Source: Mycobacterium conspicuum (lineage in GTDB: Bacteria > Actinomycetota > Actinomycetes > Mycobacteriales > Mycobacteriaceae). From it: a stretch of DNA of 64,000 bases. The notes under the pieces were generated by a model. That model did not search any database, was not told the origin of the DNA, and worked only from the letters and a program-made list of their open reading frames with translations. The DNA lies in assembly GCF_010730195.1 (NCBI RefSeq), contig NZ_AP022613.1, forward strand, positions 2,604,001 to 2,668,000, given 5' to 3'. Positions 51,801 through 63,800 of this stretch are shown piece by piece. Position numbers and translations under genes: made by a program. Every line of letters starts with the position of its first letter. Position 1 is the stretch's first letter.

Positions 51801-54800
51801 CGGGGGTGCCGCCGATCGGGTCGCCCGTGCCCGGGGCGGCCCTGTTCGTGCTGGACGATTGGTTGCAGCCGGTGCCGCCCGGTGTGGTCGGTGAGTTGTA
51901 CGTGGCCGGCGCCGGTGTGGGCGTCGGATACCTGCGCCGGGCGGGCCTGACGGCGGCGCGCTTCGTGGCGTGCCCGTTCGGTGGAACCGGTGCCCGGATG
52001 TATCGCACCGGGGACCTGGTGTGCTGGCGCGCTGACGGCGCGCTGACGTACGTCGGGCGCGCGGATGAGCAGGTCAAGCTGCGTGGCTATCGCATCGAAC
52101 CCGGCGAGATCCAGGCGGCGCTGGCCGCGCTGCCCGGCGTCGAGCAGGCGGTGGTGATCGCCCGCGAGGATCGCCCCGGGGACAAGCGCCTGGTGGGTTA
52201 CATCACGGGCAGCGCGGACCCCGCGGCGGCGCGCGAACTGGTCGCCGAGCGGCTGCCCGGCTACATGGTGCCGGCCGCGGTGGTCGCGGTGGCGGCGCTG
52301 CCGCTGACGGTCAACGGCAAGCTCGACACCGGTGCGCTGCCGGCGCCGGAGTACCACGACGGTGACCGCTACCGCGCGCCGTCCACGCCGATCGAGGACA
52401 TCCTGGCCGGCATCTACGCCCGCGTGTTGGGCGTCGAGCGCGTGGGTGTCGAGGATTCTTTCTTCGACCTGGGCGGGGATTCGCTGCTGGCGATGCGCGT
52501 GGTCGCCGCGGCCAGCGCGGCCCTGGACGTCGACCTCAGGGTGGGCGCGCTGTTCGATGCGCCGACGGTCGCGCGGTTGGCCGCTCGCGTCGACGGCGGC
52601 TCCCGGGGGCTGGCGCCGCTGGTGCCGGCGGATCGGCCCGCGGTGATCCCGCTGTCGTACTCCCAAAGCCGGTTGTGGGTCATCGACCAGCTGGAAGGTC
52701 CGTCTCCCCTCTACAACATGGCGATCGCGTTGCGCTGCACCGGCCACCTGGATACCGAGGCGCTGGGCGCGGCACTCGCCGACGTGGTCGGCCGACATGA
52801 GAGCCTGCGCACCACGTTTCCCGCCGCCGCCGGGGTGGCGCGGCAGGTCGTTGTGCCCGCGGAGCGCGCGGACTTCGGCTGGGAGGTCGTCGACGCGGCC
52901 GACTGGTCGACGGCCCGGCTGCAGGACAGCGCCGAGGAGGAAGCCCGCAGCCCGTTCGATCTGGCGACCGAAATACCGTTGCGGGCAAAGCTTTTCCGGA
53001 TCACCGACTCCGAGCACGTGCTGGTGGCCGTGGTCCACCACATCGCCGCCGATGGCTGGTCGATCGGTGTGCTGGCCGCCGATTTGGCCGCAGCCTACGC
53101 AAGCCGGTGCGCGGGTCAGGCGCCGGACTGGGCGCCCCTGCCGGTGCAGTACGCCGACTACGCGTTGTGGCAGCACGCGCAGTGGGGTGACCTCGGCGGG
53201 CAGTTGGCGTATTGGGAGCGGGCCCTGGCCGGACTGCCCCAACGCCTGGAGCTGCCCACCGATCGGCCGTATCCGTTGGTGGCCGATCACCGGGGCGCCA
53301 GCGTGACCGTGGAATGGCCGGCCTCGTTGCAGCAACAGCTGGCTTCGGTTGCCCGCGAACACCATTCGACCAGCTTCATGGTGATCCAGGCGGCGCTCGC
53401 GGTGCTGTTGTCGCGGCTGAGCGGCAGCGTCGACGTAGCCGTGGGATTCCCGATCGCCGGTCGCGGCGATCCCGCGCTGGATGGGCTGGTGGGGTTTTTC
53501 GTCAACACCCTCGTGTTGCGCGTCGACCTCGCCGGGGACCCGACCTTCACCGAACTGCTGGCCCAGGTGCGTCGGCGCAGCCTGGCGGCCTACGAGCATC
53601 AAGACGTGCCGTTCGAGGTGCTGGTGGATCGGCTGCAACCCCCACGGTCGCTGAACCATCATCCCCTGATCCAGGTCCTGCTGGCCTGGCAGACCAACAC
53701 CCCGGGCGAGCTGACTCTGGGTGACGCGCGGGCCACCCCGATGCCGATCGAAACCCACACCGCCCGAATGGATTTGGTGTTCTCCCTGACCGAGCGGCGC
53801 ACCGGTACCGGTGCGCCGGCCGGGATCGAGGCGACGGTGGAATTCCGGACCGACGTGTTCGACGCGGCCAGCATCGAAACCCTGGTCGACCGGCTGCGGC
53901 GGGTTCTGGTCGCGACGACGGCCAATCCGGGGCTGCGCTTGTCGACGGTGGACCTGCTCGACGAGGGTGAGCACCGCCGCCTCGGACGCTGGGGCAACCG
54001 GGCGGTGCTGGCCCAGCCCGCGCCGCCCGCGCTGTCGATCCCCGCGGCGTTGGCCGACCAAGTCGAGCGCACGCCCGATGCGGTGGCGGTGAGCTTCGCG
54101 GGCCGGTCGATGACCTATCGGGAGCTCGACGACGCGTCCACCCGGTTGGCGCGGTCGCTGACCGGTCATGGTGTTGGCCGCGGTTCCGCTGTGGCGCTGC
54201 TGTTCTCGCGTTCCGCGGAGGCCATCGTGGCGATGGCGGCGGTACTCAAATCCGGTGCGGCCTATCTGCCGATCGACCCGTCGCTGCCCGCCGCGCGGAT
54301 CGCGTTCATGCTCACCGACGCCGCGCCGGTGGCCGCGATGACCGTCACCGCGCTGCGGTCCCGCCTCAACGACTGTGGCCTGCCGGTGATCTGCGTGGAC
54401 GATCCGGGGGACCCAGGCGAAGCCATGCCCTCACCGGACGCCCCGGATGCCCCGGATGCCCAAGACATCGCCTACATCATCTACACCTCGGGCACGACCG
54501 GTGTGCCCAAAGGGGTGGCCATCGCCCACCGCAACGTCACCCAACTGTTCGGGCTCACCGGTTTCTTTGAAACCGACAGTCGCCCAACGCCGTTCACCGT
54601 GAGTCAGTGGCACTCCTACGCGTTCGATGTGTCGGCGTGGGAGATCTGGGGCGCGCTGCTGGCCGGCGGTCGGTTGGTGGTGGTGCCCGACGAAGTCGCG
54701 GCCGCCCCGAATGATCTGCACGCGTTGCTGGCGGCCGAACGAGTCGACGTGGTCAGCCAAACCCCCTCGGCGGCAAGAATGTTGCCACCGACGGGCCTGG

Positions 54801-57800
54801 AATCGGCGGCGCTGGTGGTGGCCGGCGAGGCCTGCGCGGCCGAGGTGGTGGACAGTTGGGCGCCCGGACGGGTGATGATCAACGCCTACGGCCCCACCGA
54901 GACCACGATCTATGCATCGATGAGCACGGTCTTGACCCCGGGTTCCGGGGTGCCGCCGATCGGCTCACCCGTCGCCGGGGCGGCGTTGTTCGTTCTGGAC
55001 GCGTGGCTGCGACCGGTGCCGCCCGGGGTGGTCGGCGAGTTGTACGTGTCGGGTCGCGGTGTGGGCGTTGGGTATTGGCGTCGCGGCGGGCTGACGGCGT
55101 CACGGTTCGTTGCCTGCCCGTTTGGCGGCTCGGCAGCGCCCGGCACGAGAATGTACCGCACCGGGGACCTGGTGCGCTGGCGGGCGGATGGTCAGCTGGA
55201 CTACCTGGGCCGCGCCGACGAACAGGTCAAGATTCGCGGCTACCGCATCGAGTGCGGCGAAGTCGCCACCGCCCTAACCGGATTGGACGGGGTGCGGCAG
55301 GCAGTCGTGATCGCCCGCGAGGACCGCGAGGGCGACAAGCGTCTGGTGGGCTACATCACCGGAACCGCCGACCCGGCGCGGTTGCGCGCCGAATTGGCCG
55401 AGCGCCTCCCGTCTTACATGGTGCCGGCCGCGGTGGTGGCACTTGATGCGCTGCCGCTGACGGTCAACGGCAAGCTCGACAGGCGTGCCCTGCCGGCGCC
55501 CGAATACGGCGATGTCGAGGCCTATCGCGCCCCGTCGACCCCTACCGAGGAGATCCTGGCCGCGATCTACGCCGAGGTGCTGGGCATGAAACGCGTCGGC
55601 GTGGACGAGTCATTCTTCGATCTCGGCGGCGACAGCATCCTGTCCATGCAAGTGGTGGCGCGGGCGCGTGCTGCCGGCGTGCTGTGCAAGCCGGGCGACA
55701 TCTTCGTCGAGCAGACGGTCAGCAGGTTGGCCGCTGTAGCACGGGTCACCGCGGCCGCGGCCGCCGTCGACGACGGGGTTGGCTTGGTGCCGGCCACCCC
55801 GATCATGCGATGGCTGCACGCGGTGGACGGCCCCGTCGACCAGTTCAACCAGACGATCGTGTTGCAGGCACCCGCCGAGGTGACGGAGGCCGACGTCGCG
55901 GTCGCGCTGCAGGCCGTGCTGGACCGGCACGCCATGCTGCGCCTGCAGGTGGACAGGAACGACCCAGCCGGGTCGTTGTGGGTGCCCGAACCGGGTTCGG
56001 TGGACGCGAAAAGTCACCTGCACGCCGTCGACGAACTGTCCGATGATGCGCTGGCGCAGGCCCGGTCCCGGTTGGATCCGGCCGACGGCGTGATGCTCAG
56101 CGCGCTGTGGGCCACCGACACCGCGCAGCTTGCGCTGACGGTGCACCATCTGGCCGTCGACGGGGTGTCCTGGCGGATCCTGCTGGGCGACCTCGCCACC
56201 GCATGGGCGCAGCACAGTTGCGCGCTGCCGGTCGAGTTGCCGCCGGCGGGCACGTCGTTTCAACGGTGGGCGTCGCTGCTGGAGGAATACGCGCACGACC
56301 CAGCGGTGCTCGAGCAGGCGGACCGCTGGCGCCAGGTGCTCGCGGCGCCCCCGGTGTTGCCAGCGCTGAGTCCCGTGATGGACACCTTCTCCACGGCCGG
56401 CGAGGCGTCGATGACCCTGGACGTCGAGACCACCCGCGCGCTGCTCGGCGCGGTTCCCGCAGCGTTTCATGCTGGCGTGCAAGACATCCTGTTGATCGCG
56501 TTTGCCCTGGCGTGCGCCGAGTTCTTTGCGACCGGCGGCGCGCCCACCGGCATCGACGTCGAGGGTCACGGGCGGCACGAGGAGCTCGCCCCCGACCTCG
56601 ACCTATCCCGCACGGTCGGCTGGTTCACCGCGAAATACCCTGTCGCGCTTGCGGTTAGCGGGCTGCACTGGTCGGCGGTCAAAGCCGGCGACGCCGCGCT
56701 GGGAACGGTGCTGAAGGACGCCAAGGAACAGCTGCGTGGCCTGCCGAACCCCTTGACCTACGGTGTGCTGCGCTACCTCAGCCCCGACTCGGAGCTGAGT
56801 GGCCCGGACCCGGCCATCGGGTTCAATTACCTTGGCCGCCTTGGCATCCAGGGCGAGACGGCAAACGGCTGGCGAGTCTGCCCGCGGGATTCGGGCAACA
56901 GCAACACCGGGCTGCCGATGCCGCTGCCGCACGCCGTCGAGGTGAACGCCGTCGCCTCAGAAAGTGACGCCGGTCCGCGGTTGCGCGCCGACTGGCTGTG
57001 GGCATCGTCGGTGCTGAATCGGCCTCAGGTCGAGCGGCTCGGCCGGTTGTGGTTCGAGGCGCTGGCCGGGATCTGCGCGCACGTCCAACGCGGCGGCGGT
57101 GGGCTGACGCCCTCGGACATCGTGCCCGCCCGGTTGAGCCAGCAGCAGATCGACGAGCTGCAGCGGCAGTACTCGCTCGCCGATGTGCTGCCGTTGTCGC
57201 CGGTGCAGCAAGGACTGCTGTTTCACGCCACGCACGACCACGACGACGTGTACGCGGTGCAACTGGATTTCACGATCACCGGAGCCCTTGATCCCGGCCG
57301 GCTGCGCGACGCGGTGCAGGCGGTGATCGAGCGGCATCCCCAGTTGGCAGCGCGGTTCTGCGATCGGTTCGAGGAACCGGTGCAAATCATTCCGGCCGAG
57401 CCGGTGGCGCCGTGGCGCTATCTCGAGGTCGCTACCGATCAGCAGGTCGAGCGGGTGTGCGCCGACGAGCGGGCGGCGGCGTGCGGACTGGGCGACGAGC
57501 CGGCGTTTCGGGCCGCGCTAATCCGCACGGCCGAGCAGCGGTATCGCTTCGTGCTGACCAATCACCACATCGTGCTGGACGGCTGGTCGATGCCAATCCT
57601 GTTGCGGGAGATCTTCGCCGGATACGACGGGCAAACGCTGCCCGCGCCCGGCTCGTACCGCCGGTACATGGCCTGGCTGGCCGGCCGCGACCTGAGCGCT
57701 GCCCGCGCGGCCTGGGGGGAGGTGCTGGCCGGCCTCGACACCCCGACATTGGTCGGCCCGCCGGACTGGGTGGGCGCGGGTCCGCGGAGCGCGACGTCGG

Positions 57801-60800
57801 TGCGGGTACCGCTGGCCACCACCCGGGCGGTGAGCCGGCTGGCGCGCAGCTGCCACACCACCGTGAACACCGTGTTGCAGGCCGCCTGGGCGCAGCTGCT
57901 GATGGGGCTGACCGGACAGCATGATGTGGTTTTCGGCTGCCCCGTTTCGGGGCGCCCGGCCGAGCTGCCAGGCGCGGACTCGACGCTGGGGCTGTTGATC
58001 AACACGGTGCCGGTGCGGGCGACGATGACCGCGACGATGACCACCGCGGCCCTGCTCGATCAGCTGCAGGACGCGCACAGCGCAACGCTGGAGCACCAGC
58101 ACCTCGCGCTGAGCGAGATTCACCGCGTCACCGGCCGGGAGCGGCTGTTCGACACGTTGTTCGTCTACCAGAACTATCCGATCGACACCGGGGTACTGCT
58201 CGGCGGAACCCACGGATTGGCCATCACCGAGAGCGCCAGCCGCGATTACACCCACTACCCGTTGACAATTCGCGTGCTGCCCGGCAGTGAGCTCGGGCTT
58301 CGGGTCGAGTTCGACACCGACGTGTTCGACGCCGACGACATCGACGCGTTGATCGCCCGGCTGCAGAAACTGTTGGCGGCCATGACCACGGACCCGAGCC
58401 GGCGGCTGTCGTCGATCGATGTGGTGGATGGCCACGAGCGCGCCCGACTGCATCGGTGGGGCAACCGGGCCGCGTTGAGCCGGCGGCCGGCGGCGGCGTC
58501 GATTCCCGCCTTGTTCACCGCCCAGGTGCACCGCTCACCGGACGCGGCGGCGCTGACGTTCGAGGGCCGCTCGATGACGTATCGCGAGCTGGACGAAGCC
58601 GCTAATCGGTTGGCGCACTTGCTGTCTGGTCGCGGAGCGGGCCCGGGGGCGTGTGTGGCGGTGCTGTTGGAGCGGTCGGCCGAGGCGATCGTGGCGATCT
58701 TGGCGGTGCTTAAGACCGGGGCCGCCTATCTGCCCGTCGATGCCGCACTGCCCGCGGCGCGAGTCGGGTTCATGATCGCCGATGCCGCCCCGATCGCCGC
58801 GATCAGCACCGCGGCGCTGGCCGGCCGGCTCGCCGAACATCACCTGCCGGTCATCGATATCGCGGACCCGTCCCTGATCGACTATCCCTGCGCGGCAGCG
58901 CCTTTCGACCCGGACCCGCAGGACATCGCCTACGTCATCTACACCTCGGGAACGACCGGAGTTCCCAAGGGTGTGGCCGTGACCCATCGCAACGTCGCCC
59001 AGCTGGTCGAGTCGCGGCACGCCCATCTGCCCGCGGCCGGGGTGTGGTCACAATGGCATTCGCTGGCCTTCGACGTCTCGGTCTGGGAGATCTGGGGCGC
59101 GCTCCTGCACGGCGGGAGGCTGGTCGTCGCGCCCGAGTGGGTGGCCCGCTCACCCGAAGACTTCCACGCCTTACTGGTCGCCGAGCACGCCACCGTCATC
59201 TGCCAGACCCCGTCCGCGCTGGGGATGCTTTCACCCCGGGGACTGGAATCGGCGGCGCTGGTGGTGGCCGGTGAGGCCTGCCCGGCCGAGTTGGTGGACC
59301 GGTGGGCGCCCGGGCGAGTGATGATCAACGCCTACGGCCCCACCGAGGCCACGGTGTATGCGGCGACGAGTGCGCCGCTAGCTCCCTCGGGGTCGCGGGC
59401 CGTGCCGATCGGTTCACCGGTGCCGGGGGCGGCGTTATTCGTGCTGGACGGCTGGCTCCGTCCGGTACCGGCCGGGGTGGTCGGGGAGTTGTACGTGGCC
59501 GGTGCCGGGGTGACCGTGGGGTATTGGCGCCAGGCCGGGCTGACGGCGTCGCGGTTCGTGGCGTGTCCTTTTGCAACCGGTCAACGCATGTATCGCACCG
59601 GGGACCTGGCCTGCTGGGGTGCCGATGGGAAACTGCGGTATCTGGGGCGTGCCGACGAGCAGGTCAAAGTCCGCGGATATCGCATTGAGTTGGGTGAAAT
59701 CGAAAGCACCCTGCTGGCCTGCCCGCAGGTCAATCAGGCCGCCGCCACCGCACACCGCGGCGCCACCGGGGGCGCGCACCTCGTCGCTTACGTCACCTTC
59801 CGACACGGCGCCGCCGCCCACCACGACGCCGAGCAAGACGCGGAAATCGTCGGACAGTGGCAACACGTGTACGACGAGCTGTATGGCGCGCAGGTCGATA
59901 CGCCCGGATTTGGCATGGATTTTCGCGGCTGGAATAGCAGCTACACCGATGATCCGATACCGCTCGAGGAGATGCTGGAGTGGCGTTCGGCCACGGTGGA
60001 TCGGATCATGGCGCTGCGGCCGCGGCGGGCATTGGAGATCGGCGCGGGCTCGGGCCTGGTGCTGTCACAGATCGCGCCGCACTGCGAAACTTACGTCGCC
60101 ACCGACATGTCGGCGGCCGCGATCGACAACCTCGCCCGAACGCTGGAGCGATTGCAGATCCCATGGCGTGATCGAATCCAGCTGCTGGCCCAACCGGCGC
60201 ACGTCACCGATGCACTGCCGCGCGGTCACTTCGACACCATCATCCTCAACTCCGTCGTCCAGTACTTCCCCAACGGGGGATATCTGACCGACCTGATCGA
60301 CGGCGCAATGGATCTGCTGGCCCCCGGCGGGGCGCTATTCATCGGCGACGTCCGCAACCATGCGCTGCAGGGAGCGTTCCGGGCTGCGGTCGCGCTCGCC
60401 CGCACCGCCGGCACCGACACCGCCGAGATCCGTCAACGCGTCCACCGCGCCACGGTCAACGAATCCGAATTGCTGGTTGCCCCAGAGTTTTTCACCACCT
60501 GGGCCGGTGACCGTCCGGCGGTGGCCGGGCTCGACATCCAAGTCAAACGCGGCACAGCGGACAACGAACTCAACCGCTACCGCTACGACGTCATCGTGCA
60601 CAAGGCGCCGACGCCGGCGCGCTCACTGGCCGCCGCCCCCACCTGGTCCTGGCCGGCATCGCCGGGCCTGGACGCCCTGCGCACCCGGCTGACGTCCGAG
60701 CATCCCGCCGCCGTGCGCGTCACCGACATCCCCCGCGCCGGACTGATCACCGACGTCCACATCGAGAGCGCGGTGGCCGACGGGCTACCCCTGGCCGACG

Positions 60801-63800
60801 CACTCGGGCACGGCGCAGACAGCGTCACGCCCGAAGACTTGCACCGTCTCGGCGCAGCAACGGGATACCACGTCGCCGTCACCTGGGGCGGGCTTCCCGG
60901 CACCGTCGACGCCGTCTTCTTCACTCCCACCGACGCCGCGCTGACCGACATCTACCTGCCGCTGACGCGGGCCACCCTCAGCAATGACCCGCACATCAAC
61001 ACCAAGGTCACCGCGCTGCGTGAGCGGCTGCGCGCGCAGCTGCCCGAGTACATGGTGCCGACGCAGATCGTGGTGCTCGACGAGTTCCCGTTGAGCGCTT
61101 CAGGAAAGCTCGACCGCCAGGCCTTGCCGGCGCCGCAATATCAGGACGGCGATCACTACCGCGCCCCCAGCGGGGCGGTCGAGGAAATCCTGGCCGAGAT
61201 CTACGCCCAGGTGCTGGGGCTGGAGCGAGTCGGCGTCGACGAATCGTTTTTCGAGCTGGGTGGGGACAGCATCCTGTCGATGCAAGTGGTGGCCCGGGCG
61301 CGGGCGGCCGGTGTGCTGTGTCGGCCGCGCGACATCATGGTGGAGCAGACCGTAACCAGGCTCGCCAAGTCGGCGCGGCTGGCCGACGCTGCGTCCGACG
61401 TCATCGACGAGGGGCTCGGCCCCGTGCCTGCCACCCCGATCATGCATTGGCTGCGGGGCCTCGGCGGACCCGTCGACGAGTTCAATCAGACGGTGGTGCT
61501 GCAGGCCCCGGTGGGGGTAACCGAACACGACGTGTCAATTGTGTTGCAGGCCTTAATAGATCGGCATCCCATGCTGCGGCTCCGTGTCGTGGATGACGGT
61601 GCCGGGGGATGGGCCATGACGGTGCCCGAGGCGGGTTCGGTGCGGGTGCGCGAGTGCCTGCGCGTCGTGGCGGCGCTGACCGAGGAGGCGGTGGTCGCGG
61701 CCCGGGCCCGGCTCAAGCCGTCGGCGGGGATCATGCTGAGCGCGCTGTGGGTAGCCCCCACCAGCCAGCTGGTCTTGATCCTTCATCATCTGGCCGTCGA
61801 CGGGGTGTCGTGGCGGATTTTGTTGGGCGACTTCAATATTGCCTGGGCGCAGCATCGCGGCGGGCAGCCGGTGTTGTTGCCGCCGGGCGGGACGTCGTTC
61901 GCCCGGTGGGCGGCACTGCTGGTCGACCATGCGCACGCCCCTGCGGTGGTGAACCAGGCGCCGGCCTGGCGTCGGGTGATGGCGGCGCCGGCCGCGCTGC
62001 CCGCGCCGCGGCCGGAGGTGGACACCTTCGCCAGCGCCGGGCACCTGTCGGCGCCGCTGGATGTGGAGACCACCCGCATGCTGCTCGGCCCGGTCCCCGC
62101 GGCGTTTCACGCTGGCGTGCAAGACATCCTGTTGATCGCCTTCGCCCTGGCATGCGCCGAATGCTTCGGCGCCGGCGCCACGCCGCTCGGCATCGACGTC
62201 GAGGGACACGGGCGCGACGAGGAACTGGCCACCCGCGGCGAGCACGTTGACCTGTCACGCACGGTGGGCTGGTTCACCGCCAAATATCCGGTGTCACTGG
62301 TGTTGCGCGGGTTGCCGTGGTCGCGGGTGCTCGCCGGCGATCCGACGTTGGGGGCGGCGATCAAGGATGCCAAGGAGCAACTGCGAAACATCCCGGATCC
62401 CTTGACCTTTGGAATGTTGCGTTACCTCAACCCCGGCGTCGAGCTTACCGGACCGGACCCGTCGATCGGATTCAACTACCTGGGCCGCCTCGGCGCACCG
62501 AATGCGACGGCCGGTGATGACGGGTGGCGGATCTGCCCGCGGGCCGCCGACCGCCACAGCAGCGCCGGGTTGGCGCTGCCGCTGGCGCACGCGGTGGAGG
62601 TCAACGCGGCCACCGTGGACACCGACGCCGGCCCGCACCTGCAGGCCGAATTCATGTGGGCGCCGTCGGCGCTCGATCGCGCTCAGGTCACCCGGCTGGG
62701 CCAGTTGTGGTTCGACGCGCTGGCCGGCATCTGCGCGCACGTGCGAGCCGGTGGGGGCGGGCTGACGCCCTCGGACGTCGTGCCGGCGCGGCTGAGCCAA
62801 CAGCAACTCGACGAGCTGCAGCGGCAATACCGCGTCGCCGACGTGCTTCCCCTCACGCCGATGCAGCAGGGGCTGCTCTTCCACGCCGGCACCGCGCGCG
62901 GCGGTGACGACGTGTATTGGGTGCAGCTGGATTTCGCCGTGACCGGCTCTCTTGACCCCCAGCGGCTGCGCGCCGCGCTGCAAGCCGTGGTCGATCGGCA
63001 TCCCAACGTGGCCGCCCGGTTCTGCGACGATTTCGACGAGCCGGTGCAGATCATCCCGGCGGATCCCGCGGTGCCGTGGCGGTACCTGGAACTCGCCGAT
63101 GACGCGGACGCCGAGGAGCAGATCGATCGGGTGTGCGCCGCCGAGCGTGCCGCGGTCTGCGATCTCACCACCCCGCCGGCGTTTCGGGCCGTCCTGATTC
63201 GGGTCGCCGAGCGGCGGCACCGGTTCGTGCTCACCAGCCACCACATCGTGCTCGACGGCTGGTCGACGCCGATCCTGCTGCGGGAAGTCTTCGCCGGCTA
63301 CCACCGACAGCCGCTGCCGCCCGCCGGGTCGTACCGTCGGTTCGTCACCTGGCTGGCCGATCGTGACCTGGACGCCGCCCGCGCCACCTGGAGCGAGGTG
63401 TTCGCCGGCTTCGACACCCCCACCCTGCTGGCCCCGCCGGATCGGTTGGGCCTTACCCGGCAAGGCATTCGGTCATTCCGGGTGCCGGCCGAAACCACGC
63501 GGGCCCTCGGCGAGCTGGCCCGCTCCTGCCACACCACCGTCAGTACCGTGCTGCAGGCCGCATGGGCGCAGCTGCTGACGTGGCAGACCGGCCAGCGTGA
63601 TGTCGCCTTCGGCGTGCCGGTCTCGGGGCGGCCCGTCGAGCTGGCCGGCGCGGAATCGATGGTGGGTCTGTTCATCAACACGGTGCCGGTGCGCGCCAAC
63701 ATCACCGCGGCCACCACCACCGCCGGCCTGCTCGACCAACTGCAACGCACCCACACCAAAACCCTTGAGCACCAACACCTCGCGCTGAGCGAGATTCACC

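Noticed and set aside
51026..54169. A 1047-codon open frame on the minus strand
   Set aside because: It is the antisense shadow of the NRPS gene; high GC at third positions keeps stops rare. Its composition (Arg, His, Gln, Gly) has no protein features.
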